Shown one piece after another: positions 46,700 through 54,976 of a stretch of 64,000 nt of DNA. The number at the start of each line of letters is the position of its first letter. Position 1 is the first letter of the stretch. This stretch comes from JABMOW01 sp964409335 (lineage in GTDB: Bacteria; Fidelibacterota; Marinisomatia; SCGC-AAA003-L08; JACNLC01), in assembly GCA_964409335.1 (NCBI GenBank), contig CAYPCW010000001.1, positions 46,761-110,760 of the forward strand, in the 5' to 3' direction. Under the pieces are notes generated by a model, which was given only the letters and a program-made list of their open reading frames with translations, did no database searches and was not told the origin of the DNA. The position numbers were made by a program, and so were the translations under genes.

Positions 46700-47708
46700 G
46701 GGCAGTTCCCTGGATCTTATGTTGAATTTCGTAAAGAATCATTTTTTCTGCGGATACAATATCACATTTATCAATGATTGCCCCTGCTGCAAAGGGATGC
46801 CCGCCACCCTTGAATTTTTCGGCAATATCATTTACCGAATAAATCCCTTTTGATCTGAAATTCAATCTGATTTTCCGGTCCGGTAACTCCAGAATCATGC
46901 AGGCAATTTCAACTCCGTTGATACTTCTTATAAAGTCCGTGAACCCTTCTATATCCTCAGGTGTCGCTCCATGATCATTCAGCATTTTAGCGTCGATAAT
47001 AAACCACGCAAACTGATCTGAAAAATCGAATTTGATGCCATCAATGACTTTTCCGAGCAGACGAACCTGAACCAGGGGTCTGCTCTCATAAATATGACGT
47101 TGAATTTCATGGGGTTTTACACCAGACTCAATCAGCCGTGCCGCCATCTCATGTGAAGAAGAATTGGTATTGCTGTATCTGAAGGAACCGGTATCGGTAA
47201 TGAGTGCAACGTACAAGGGAATAGCGACATCTAAAGGCATAAGTTTACTTTGCCGCGCATTGACCAGATAATGGTACACCATTGAACCGGTGGATGGTTC
47301 ATGGGTATCCACGATGGTAAAACTATAGTCGCTTTCATGTCTGACAGGGTGGTGATCGATACAAATAGTAATTGTTTTGGGAGAGAATAACTTCCTCATG
47401 TCACCGATTCGTTTGATTTCACCAATATCTAAAATGATAACCAGATCAACGTTTTTGATCCACTGGTCAAACACAGTCTTATAGGTTTCTATAACATGTC
47501 GGGTATCCAGAAAAGTGTACAGATCGGGTAATTTGGATGAATTGATGATCCGGCATTCCTTGCCTATGTCTGAAAGATGATAATAGAACCCAAGTTCTGA
47601 CCCGATACCATCCCCATCCGGGTTAATATGCGAGGTTAGCAAAATCGATTTTGCTGATTTGATTTCGCGATCAAGAATATCCTGCAATATATTAGTAATT
47701 TTATTCAT
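46689..47708 (-). CDS. nrnA: DHH-family nanoRNase/pAp phosphatase (NrnA-like)
   Basis: 339 residues. The DHH domain has SHINPDGDGIGSELG, an Asp in ILDIGE and the motif CIDHHP; the DHHA1 domain at the C-terminus has KFKGGGHPFAAGA. The family degrades 2-5 nucleotide RNAs and dephosphorylates 3'-phosphoadenosine 5'-phosphate. It precedes dcd with an 11-base overlap and is separated by 139 bases from the ABC ATPase gene upstream. Confidence 0.93.
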   Translation of the reverse strand: MNKITNILQDILDREIKSAKSILLTSHINPDGDGIGSELGFYYHLSDIGKECRIINSSKLPDLYTFLDTRHVIETYKTVFDQWIKNVDLVIILDIGEIKRIGDMRKLFSPKTITICIDHHPVRHESDYSFTIVDTHEPSTGSMVYHYLVNARQSKLMPLDVAIPLYVALITDTGSFRYSNTNSSSHEMAARLIESGVKPHEIQRHIYESRPLVQVRLLGKVIDGIKFDFSDQFAWFIIDAKMLNDHGATPEDIEGFTDFIRSINGVEIACMILELPDRKIRLNFRSKGIYSVNDIAEKFKGGGHPFAAGAIIDKCDIVSAEKMILYEIQHKIQGTAHVD

Positions 47709-47847
47709 AATTTAACTCAAAATTTACCCGAAATCATCAAACAGTTCCTATCTCTTACAGACGGATCTGTAATCTCAATTTAACGTTTTAAAGCGAATCA
47801 TTCAAAAAATCCCCACAGAATCAGGAATACCCCAATTGAAAATTGTA

Positions 47848-48534
47848 TTAATTGGTCCGCCGCCTTTTCGTAGCTGACCTGACACTCGAAATTCTACCGC
47901 TATTCATAGTAATAAAAATAGTAACCATCTTTTTAAGCGCTTCGGCGTTTAGAGTCGTCACGATGACGGTATTACCATCGTAGTTACTTTTTTTATATAA
48001 TATTCTGACTACATTCATGAGAGCATCCGGTGATAAATGTTTCTCAATTTCGTCGATTAACAATACTTTAGTGTCGGCAGCAATTGCAGCCGCTAATACT
48101 ACCCATCTTAACTGACCGGGTGTCAATTTTTTCATAGGTCGTTCAAACAAGTGGGTGATATCCATCTGCTTCGCAATTTTATCAATTCGCTTGTCCTTGT
48201 CTTTCTGCGTATGTTCATAACGATCCAGGGTCTTGTTCAGGTACTTTTCAACGGTTCCCCAGGGTATTTTATTTTCCTGCGGGACAATGGCGAGTTGATT
48301 GGATAATTCTTTTTTAGGTATTGCATAAAGATTCTTCCCATCATAATTAATTTCACCGGAATTGATTTTTAACTGATTAGATAAAATGTTAAAAAACGTT
48401 GTTTTTCCGGAACCAGGCTTACCGGATATAGAATACACCGTCCCCCGGTGAATTTCAAATTTCTTTATATCAAGCGCTCTAAAATTATCTGACTGATATA
48501 CAACTTCCTTTAATTCATAAAGTGGTAACTGCAT
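47848..48534 (-). CDS. ABC-type ATP-binding protein with non-canonical signature and switch motifs
   Basis: 228 residues. Walker A GKPGSGKT is at 38-45, the Q-loop Gln is Q86 (VPQENK) and Walker B is KVLLIDE at 156-162. The signature is LTPGQ (137-141) instead of LSGGQ, and the switch His is replaced by L195 (IVTTLN for the usual VATHD). The overall shape resembles FtsE/LolD-type cassettes. No permease, FtsX or partner gene adjoins it, so the role is unknown. It follows the frameshifted amidotransferase gene by 12 bases. Confidence 0.8.
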   Translation of the reverse strand: MQLPLYELKEVVYQSDNFRALDIKKFEIHRGTVYSISGKPGSGKTTFFNILSNQLKINSGEINYDGKNLYAIPKKELSNQLAIVPQENKIPWGTVEKYLNKTLDRYEHTQKDKDKRIDKIAKQMDITHLFERPMKKLTPGQLRWVVLAAAIAADTKVLLIDEIEKHLSPDALMNVVRILYKKSNYDGNTVIVTTLNAEALKKMVTIFITMNSGRISSVRSATKRRRTN

Positions 48535-48546
48535 TACTTTTTCCTT

Positions 48547-49238
48547 TCAAATCGCATTAAAAAAATTAAATAAAACCTGTCTGCACCATGTCAGATCAGG
48601 AGAACTTTTTTGCCCTTTCAGGGTAACAGGTGTTTTTCCGTGGTAATGGCTTAATTCGTCCATCAACGCCGAGGAACATTCTGGATGAAACTGCAACCCA
48701 AAGATGTGTTCGTCAAAGCAGATGGCCCGGGGGCTATTTTCATTCTCTGCTAACATCACGGAACCCTCAGGCACTACCGCCACTATATCCTTGTGGGACT
48801 CGCAGGCAATAAAGTGATCGGGAATTCCCTTAAACAAGTCTGACTGTTTACCGGAATCCGGCAGGCTAATTTCAGAATATCCAAGCTTCATACCCATTGG
48901 GTTTTCAATTACCTTTCCACCCATGGCAACGGACAACAATTATACCCGAAGCATATTCCTAAAACCGGGATTTGCATTTTGACCAGCAGACTTGTCTGTT
49001 TAATCAGTGTATTCATCCAAACAGAACTTTCTGAAACGGATGAAGTTGATCCAGCAATCACCCATACTTCAGCATTATCATCACTTATAAATGGATTCCC
49101 TAAGTAATTTATAATCTGAATATCCCATGATTTGGGAAGAATATTGCCGGCCCATTCACCGGTAGTACCAAATGTCTTTTCGATTTCCGGTGAATGCCTG
49201 CCTACCGTCAAGATATTCAGCGTCATGACATACACCAA
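48547..49238 (-). pseudogene. Class I glutamine amidotransferase-like gene with a frameshift
   Basis: Two adjacent frames make one class I amidotransferase. The first (49238-48909) ends GICFGYN then goes off track; it holds the nucleophile Cys at residue 96. The second (48939-48547) resumes with LLSVAMGGKVIENPMG and contains the His-Glu pair in GLQFHPE. One base is missing near 48940, where the sequence would otherwise read through in a single frame of about 226 residues. The resemblance is to GMP-synthase-like or GATase1 proteins of unknown substrate. It may be a genuine pseudogene or a sequencing error. Confidence 0.8.
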
Positions 49239-49903
49239 TCATTCTTTCTGCAATAATAGTCGCAAATTTCTCCAAAAGGACAGCGAATACACGCTGGCTG
49301 TCTGACCATACATGTCTGACGGCCGAATTCAATTAAATTTCGGTATAAAAAACGAGATTTCCCATACGGAATGACTGAATTTACAGATCTGAATAACCGG
49401 TAATAAGACCCAAATCTGCCGGACACACCGGTTCTGGAGAAGATTCTTAAGACGGCAGCGTTAACCGGGAGAATATCCCTTCCCAAGGAATCGCATAACA
49501 TCGTGGTAACGGTACACAGTCCGATCCCCTTTATCTTCAACATCCGCTGAATAATTTGATCATCCGTCCATGTTTTCATGGAATTCAGAGAATATTCACC
49601 AAATTTCGCACGCGTCCAGTCCAAAAGTAAATTTAATGTCGACACGTTTCTATGCCCGGTTTTTTTGGGAATTACCGGTGAAATAATTTCACCGGAATCC
49701 GCAGATTCGGAATTGTGGGATTGTACGACTTGAAGAAGGCGTTCTTTAATAGAAGCATTACCACTATTACAATGTGCATGCCGGGACACAATCAATCCTC
49801 TAAGACATTCCAGGGGATTGCTCACGGCGGTATCAGGATGAATCCCGTCTGTTCGAAAAACAGTCAGGATAAACCCTAATTTATCTTGTCGTATAGGTTC
49901 CAT
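49223..49903 (-). CDS. Endonuclease III-like HhH-GPD protein lacking catalytic residues
   Basis: 226 residues. The helix-hairpin-helix (LKIKGIGLCTVTTML, about 122-136) and the four-cysteine cluster motif (C198, C205, C208, C214, spacing 6-2-5) match endonuclease III. Aligned without gaps to E. coli Nth, the catalytic Lys120 is C130 and the catalytic Asp138 is N148. A DNA-binding role without glycosylase chemistry, or a different chemistry, is possible. It starts 45 bases before trxB ends on the same strand and overlaps the amidotransferase gene by 16 bases. Confidence 0.8.
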   Translation of the reverse strand: MEPIRQDKLGFILTVFRTDGIHPDTAVSNPLECLRGLIVSRHAHCNSGNASIKERLLQVVQSHNSESADSGEIISPVIPKKTGHRNVSTLNLLLDWTRAKFGEYSLNSMKTWTDDQIIQRMLKIKGIGLCTVTTMLCDSLGRDILPVNAAVLRIFSRTGVSGRFGSYYRLFRSVNSVIPYGKSRFLYRNLIEFGRQTCMVRQPACIRCPFGEICDYYCRKNDWCMS

Positions 49904-49948
49904 CCATCACATATGGACGAAAAGCGGTCAGGTATGTGGGGGATCAGA

Positions 49949-50878
49949 TTAGTTTTGCGCTTCGAGCCATCGCTCGGCATCTATCGCAGCCTGGCAACCG
50001 GAACCGGCGGCCGTAATCGCCTGACGATAAACAGAGTCCTGGATATCTCCACATGCAAATACACCTTCAACAGAGGTATAAGTTAAATCTGCTTTAGTTT
50101 TAATGTACCCTTTGACGTCCATGTCAAGTTGACCTTTAAAAAGATCAGAATTCGGTTGATGGCCGATGGCGATAAAAACCCCGTCACATTCAAAAACAAA
50201 AACATCACCAGATTTGGTATCTTTCAGTTTTATACCGGTTAAACCTCCGGCTTTGGGGTCCCCAACCATCTCCTCAATGATCGAATTCCATTTGACGTGG
50301 ACTTTAGGATGATCAAATACCCGTTGTTGCATGATCTTCGAACCCCGAAGCTCATCTCGGCGGTGAATCAACGTGACTTTTGAAGCAAACTTTGTTAGAT
50401 AAAGCGCTTCTTCAAGGGCTGAATCTCCACCACCCACCACGGCAACTTCTTTATTTTTGTAAAAAAATCCATCACAGGTTGCACATGCAGATACACCATA
50501 GCCCATCAATTTTGATTCGGATTCTAATCCAAGTAACCTTGCAGAAGCTCCGGTTGCGATGATGAGGGTTTCGGACTCGAATAATTCATCTCCTGCCCAT
50601 ACTTTGAATGGCCTTTCAGAGAGATTGACCTTGTCCACAGAGGTAAATCGGGTGTCCGCATTAAATCTCTGAGCTTGTTTTCTAAATAAATCCATCAGAT
50701 CAGGTCCCAGGATTCCCTCAGGAAATCCCGGAAAATTTTCAACTTCGGTTGTGATGGTTAACTGTCCACCGGGCTGCATACCTTCGAAAATAATTGGTTC
50801 AAGGTTCGCTCTGGCTGTGTAAAGTGCGGCCGTCAATCCGGCGGGACCGGAACCAATAATTATCACTTTTCGTCTCAT
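49949..50878 (-). CDS. trxB: Thioredoxin-disulfide reductase
   Basis: 309 residues. FAD-binding GSGPAGLTAALYTARANLEP begins the protein, the redox motif CATCDG has Cys132 and Cys135, the NADPH site includes VVGGGDSALEEALYLTKFA, and the C-terminal FAD motif is GVFACGDIQDSVYRQAITAA. It reduces TrxA, encoded nine bases upstream in the same operon. Confidence 0.96.
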   Translation of the reverse strand: MRRKVIIIGSGPAGLTAALYTARANLEPIIFEGMQPGGQLTITTEVENFPGFPEGILGPDLMDLFRKQAQRFNADTRFTSVDKVNLSERPFKVWAGDELFESETLIIATGASARLLGLESESKLMGYGVSACATCDGFFYKNKEVAVVGGGDSALEEALYLTKFASKVTLIHRRDELRGSKIMQQRVFDHPKVHVKWNSIIEEMVGDPKAGGLTGIKLKDTKSGDVFVFECDGVFIAIGHQPNSDLFKGQLDMDVKGYIKTKADLTYTSVEGVFACGDIQDSVYRQAITAAGSGCQAAIDAERWLEAQN

Positions 50879-50887
50879 AAATTAGAC

Positions 50888-51217
50888 CTAAGAAATATAT
50901 TTATTAAGTGAGTTTTGAAGACGTGATTTCGGTACAGCGCCCACAATTTGCTCTTCGACTTTTCCATTCGAAAAAACCAGCAAACTGGGGATACTTCTAA
51001 TCCCGTACTGAGAAGCAATTGCAGGATTTTCGTCCACATTTACTTTTCCGATCATCACTTTTCCGTTGTACTCTTCAGCCAGTTGCTCCACAATAGGTCC
51101 AACCATTCGACAGGGACCACACCATTCAGCCCAAAAGTCGATTAAAACCGGTTTTGTGGATTTCAATACTTCAGACTCAAAGTTTGAATCTGATATTATT
51201 TTCGTATATTTTCCCAT
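50888..51217 (-). CDS. trxA: Thioredoxin
   Basis: 109 residues with the WCGPC active site (Cys33, Cys36) in a standard thioredoxin fold, including DENPAIASQYGIRSIPSLLVF with the cis-Pro. It is the first gene of the trxA-trxB unit and diverges from the cobalamin riboswitch on the plus strand. Confidence 0.97.
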   Translation of the reverse strand: MGKYTKIISDSNFESEVLKSTKPVLIDFWAEWCGPCRMVGPIVEQLAEEYNGKVMIGKVNVDENPAIASQYGIRSIPSLLVFSNGKVEEQIVGAVPKSRLQNSLNKYIS

Positions 51218-51469
51218 TAACTACTCTCCAATTATCAACATTTTCGGAAAAAACATGTTTGTAATTTATCCAGAGGGTTTTCTCAATTCCGAATTCAAAA
51301 TTGAAATCTTTTGATGAAAAAAACTCCGATCCGTTACACAATAAAATTCACATCTTATCCGGACTCGAAGAAAAATATAATTAAGCCAAGCAACTGATTA
51401 AAACGCTTAATTCATCAACGAAGATTCTGTAAATTACCCGCAGTTCAGACTTTTCGATTTTTGAATATC
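51218..51469. other. Divergent promoter region (trxA / B12 locus)
   Basis: About 250 AT-rich bases with no ORF of substance. They must contain the minus-strand trxA promoter and the plus-strand promoter for the riboswitch leader. I cannot place either promoter with confidence. Confidence 0.45.
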
Positions 51470-51600
51470 ATCATCTGTTTAGGGAAGGAATACCGGTGTA
51501 AGTCCGGAGCTGACGCGCAACTGTAAGTCTTTTAACGGATAAGCCAGATACTTCCAATTTCAGGTACCTTCGCGAAATGAGGTGCAGATTGCAATTCCCT
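51470..51600 (+). promoter_or_regulatory. Cobalamin (B12) riboswitch
   Basis: The leader holds the conserved cobalamin aptamer core in order: AGGGAAG, then CCGGTGTAAGTCCGGAGCTG, then ACGCGCAACTGTAAG, then AAGCCAGATACTTCC. These match the family's GGGAA, GGTGAAAATCCGGAGC, GCCACTG-type and GCCAGATAC blocks. The region precedes a BtuB-like receptor and is expected to switch that gene off when B12 binds. The 3' boundary of the aptamer is approximate. Confidence 0.93.
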
Positions 51601-51606
51601 CTCTTC

Positions 51607-51638
51607 ACCCATTTGATATTTTACCAAATGGGTTTCTT
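51607..51638 (+). terminator. Riboswitch expression-platform terminator
   Basis: A nine-base-pair stem (ACCCATTTG and its complement, 51607-51615 and 51625-51633) with a nine-base loop is followed by a short T-rich run (TTCTT). Its place between the aptamer and the receptor start suggests transcription attenuation by B12. Confidence 0.75.
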
Positions 51639-51674
51639 AATGGATAAAACGGTTCATATTCGGGCGGCTTCCAG

Positions 51675-53792
51675 TTGTTGAATCGGTATAGCTGTTTATT
51701 ATGCCTCATTCATCCAATTCACACCTATATGATCGGTTGTATTGCTACCCTGGTTGGCGTCTCAACCCTGATGTCTGCTGATTTCTCCTTTCTGGTTGTA
51801 GATGCCATCACTGATAACCCGTTAAGGGGCTGTATTATTACTGTCAATAATTCTGCAGTCGACACCACTGATTCTATGGGGCGGTTTACCCTGCAATTCA
51901 CCCCGCACGAACTTGAAAGTCCTGAACCGGGAACTACGCTAAACATTACAATTGCACTTGCAAACTACAAGACACAAGTATGCGAAATTAATGACGTAAT
52001 TTCAAAAATTATTATCCAATTGGAGCCCGTCATTTATCCCTATTCCCCGGTATTTGTCGAAGGCGACGCCCATAAGGATAGGGATTTTGTATTTGCTTCT
52101 GGAAGTTATGTGCTGAACACTGTACAGGTTGAATCATCAAATTCTACAGCAGAGGCGATAAATCTGCTCCCGGGGATCATCATAAAATCTTATGGCGGAC
52201 CTGCGGGTGTCAGCACCGCCTCCCTTTTAGGAGGCCAGGCAGACCGTATCGCGATATTACTAAATGGCGTGATGCTCAACAGTGATCAAAATGGGAGTGC
52301 CGACATATCCCAAATTCCCCATGCCTTACTGGAAAACATGAATTTTTATCCGCAGGGTTCATCAGCCCGATTTGGATCCTCTGCCATGACCGGGGTAATT
52401 AACCTCAAGCCAAAGTCCGGAGAATCTTTCTATTCACACACGATTGGCAATTATCATCAGGCAGAGGATATGATTCAAATTTCTCTTAACCGGGAACGAA
52501 TGAGGGTCTCGGCGTCAACCGGTAGATTCCGGTATCGTGGAAGGTATTTCTGGGAAGAAGATGAATCTCAGTATGATTTTTTCCAAAATCAAATTGATCA
52601 GCGTTTTTACTACTTGACAGGTAATTTTTTTTTGCCGGACTCTACTCACTTGAAAGCTCAAGTTTTGGATGTCCTGAATGACCGCAAATTATCCGGATAT
52701 ATTTATGCCGGTCCGGACCTTTCAGACATGATCGACCGGCTGCGTATTATGGCGGGTGAAGTCAAACGGGGGCCAATCACATTTCGATGGAATCAAAAAC
52801 TGAACCTGATCGATTATGTGAATCCGCCGGTACCTGCTCCCCCTGTATCTGCTCACCATCAATTGACAACATCAGACTACATGTTATTGATCACCAAAAA
52901 ACATCTGAATTATCAGATAATGATGAGAATAGAAGAGAGTAAGAGTACAAATTCATTGGATACCGGCAGAGTGATATTGACGTCAAGTATTGATCTGGAC
53001 CACACGATCTCAAATTTCGAATACTTGTTTTCATTTCGGACAGATGTTGAAAAGCAACGCCCTGGATTGACTGCCGGGGAAGGTACAGTTGTATATCATT
53101 CTAACATCTGGCAGGGGCAATCCTCGTTAACAATATCCAATAATTTTAAACGTCCTGGATTTAATGATTTATACTGGGTCCCGTTCGGGAATCCAAACCT
53201 GAAAGTAGAACGATCGGTTAATTTTACATTAAGAAGTAAATTCGATTTTAATTGGCACGGGTTGGATGTCAACCTGTTTTACATTAAGTATAATGATCTC
53301 ATTCAATGGACTCCGTCGAATACCGGTGTGGTCTGGTCGCCGGAAAATATTCCCAATTCAGAATCCATCGGTTATAATTTCATCTGGCAATTTCAGAAAA
53401 ATCCAATTTTTAGGATCTCTCTAAGCCTGCTTAAAAATGATACGTATTATCATTCTCCGGATAATGAAGACCTGACATCAAAGCCGTTACGATATTCCCC
53501 GGAATACATTTTTTCAATCTGTCATAGTACATATTTTAAAGGAGTGATCATCACCAGCGATGTAAAATCAGTTTCCAGCCGCATATATTTTTATGACTAC
53601 CCGGAAGACCGGTCAATGCCCGCTTACACTGTGTATAATATGGGTGTTTCAAAGGATTTCACGACGAAATATGCCCGTATTATCATTGGGCTCACAGTTC
53701 ACAATTTAAGTGACATTCAATTTCAAACGATTCACGGATATCCCGAACCCGGGAGATCTTTCATCTTAAAAACAACCATTAAAGAAAAATAA
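51675..53792 (+). CDS. btuB: TonB-dependent receptor, BtuB-like
   Basis: 705 residues. A hydrophobic leader is followed by a carboxypeptidase-regulatory-like beta domain (about 35-115), then a plug domain (VQVESSNSTAEAINLLPGI, LLNGVMLNSDQNG, SSARFGSSAMTGVINLKP) and a C-terminal barrel of about 22 strands. The riboswitch upstream argues for cobalamin as substrate. The start is unclear: the TTG at 51675 and the ATG at 51729 (IGCIATLVGVSTLMSA, a good signal peptide) both lack a strong ribosome-binding site. It is followed by the BtuG-like gene eight bases later. Confidence 0.9.
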   Translation: MLNRYSCLLCLIHPIHTYMIGCIATLVGVSTLMSADFSFLVVDAITDNPLRGCIITVNNSAVDTTDSMGRFTLQFTPHELESPEPGTTLNITIALANYKTQVCEINDVISKIIIQLEPVIYPYSPVFVEGDAHKDRDFVFASGSYVLNTVQVESSNSTAEAINLLPGIIIKSYGGPAGVSTASLLGGQADRIAILLNGVMLNSDQNGSADISQIPHALLENMNFYPQGSSARFGSSAMTGVINLKPKSGESFYSHTIGNYHQAEDMIQISLNRERMRVSASTGRFRYRGRYFWEEDESQYDFFQNQIDQRFYYLTGNFFLPDSTHLKAQVLDVLNDRKLSGYIYAGPDLSDMIDRLRIMAGEVKRGPITFRWNQKLNLIDYVNPPVPAPPVSAHHQLTTSDYMLLITKKHLNYQIMMRIEESKSTNSLDTGRVILTSSIDLDHTISNFEYLFSFRTDVEKQRPGLTAGEGTVVYHSNIWQGQSSLTISNNFKRPGFNDLYWVPFGNPNLKVERSVNFTLRSKFDFNWHGLDVNLFYIKYNDLIQWTPSNTGVVWSPENIPNSESIGYNFIWQFQKNPIFRISLSLLKNDTYYHSPDNEDLTSKPLRYSPEYIFSICHSTYFKGVIITSDVKSVSSRIYFYDYPEDRSMPAYTVYNMGVSKDFTTKYARIIIGLTVHNLSDIQFQTIHGYPEPGRSFILKTTIKEK

Positions 53793-53800
53793 GGAAAAAA

Positions 53801-54976
53801 ATGACAGGAAAAATAGTTACCTTGGCGTGTTGTGTTGCATTAGGGTTCGCTCAGTCAGCAGCATACATTCTGTGTGAAGGAAATTTTATGGTTGGGAATT
53901 CCTCGCTTTGGCAGGTTACCGGTCAGGAAATATTACTCGGCGTTGAAAATAATCCTCTGGGAGACACCGGTCAGTCGTTATGTGTTTATGAGCATAAACT
54001 ATATGCCATTCTCAACGGGACAGGAACGATTGAAGTATTTCAAATTCAGACGTCTGGTGATTTGGCTTTTGAGCAATCTGTGGATTTAAATTTCTCTGGT
54101 CCCCGTGAGATGACCGTAATAAACGGAAGGGGATACATTACCGAATGGTACCTGAACGACATTGCGATTCTCGATATTCCTACATTGACAATAGTCGGAA
54201 ATATTCCGGTTGAGGGGTTACCGGAAGATATTATTTGGGATGGCAGCCGGTTATATGTGAGTTTAACGATGAATATGGACTGGTCTTCAGCCCATAAAAT
54301 TCTCGTTATTGATCCTGAAACAGAATCTGTCATTGACGAATATGAAGTCGCTGACGGACCCGGCCCGATGGTATTGGCAAATGAACAATTATATGTATCC
54401 AGTACGTATTACGATGCAAACTGGAACACTTATGCCGCTACCTCTAAAATTGATCTGGTCACGGGTAATATTTTGATCAACGACTATGGGCAAACCCCGT
54501 TATTCGGAACCGATATTATTTTTTTTCAGGGGGATATTTACCGCATTTATAATAACGGGATCATTGCTTTGGATGATGCGCTATCCCCCATCCCGGATTC
54601 CTATTTGGGAGAATTTCCGGGTCTCTATTCAATGGATATTTATCAGAATCATATCTATCTGGGATTATCCAATTTCGTCTCACCCGATGAAGTACGGATC
54701 ATCGATTTTGCCGGAGTACAAATTGCATCATTCTCCGTTGGCGCTATTCCCGGGTCATTTGCATTTTATCCACCCTTATTGAATTGTGATATTTCCGGTG
54801 ATGTGAATCATGACCTGAACATGGATATTTTAGATCTTGTTAAAATGATCTCTCATATCCTGGGAATGAATGAGATGTCAGAACAAGAGGTATGTGCATC
54901 TGATAGTAATGAAGATGGTTTTGTCGATGTGACAGATATCGTGTATTGGGTGGATCAGATATTGGTTAATCCGTAA
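53801..54976 (+). CDS. Secreted beta-propeller (YncE/DUF5074, BtuG-like) with C-terminal dockerin
   Basis: 391 residues. A signal peptide (about 1-19) leads to a beta-propeller of roughly seven blades beginning YILCEGNFMVGNSSLW, the opening seen in the DUF5074/YncE-like family that includes the B12-binding surface protein BtuG of Bacteroides. From about residue 332 two calcium-binding dockerin repeats follow (GDVNHDLNMDILDLV and DSNEDGFVDVTDIVYW, each with Asp/Asn at calcium positions). Its place right after a riboswitch-controlled receptor suggests B12 capture. Unlike BtuG it has no lipobox. Its 3' end overlaps the convergent gene by 11 bases. Confidence 0.85.
   Translation: MTGKIVTLACCVALGFAQSAAYILCEGNFMVGNSSLWQVTGQEILLGVENNPLGDTGQSLCVYEHKLYAILNGTGTIEVFQIQTSGDLAFEQSVDLNFSGPREMTVINGRGYITEWYLNDIAILDIPTLTIVGNIPVEGLPEDIIWDGSRLYVSLTMNMDWSSAHKILVIDPETESVIDEYEVADGPGPMVLANEQLYVSSTYYDANWNTYAATSKIDLVTGNILINDYGQTPLFGTDIIFFQGDIYRIYNNGIIALDDALSPIPDSYLGEFPGLYSMDIYQNHIYLGLSNFVSPDEVRIIDFAGVQIASFSVGAIPGSFAFYPPLLNCDISGDVNHDLNMDILDLVKMISHILGMNEMSEQEVCASDSNEDGFVDVTDIVYWVDQILVNP

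Noticed and set aside
47755..47772. Terminator between the ABC ATPase gene and nrnA
   Set aside because: A seven-base stem with a CGGA loop is present, but no T-run follows on the minus strand.
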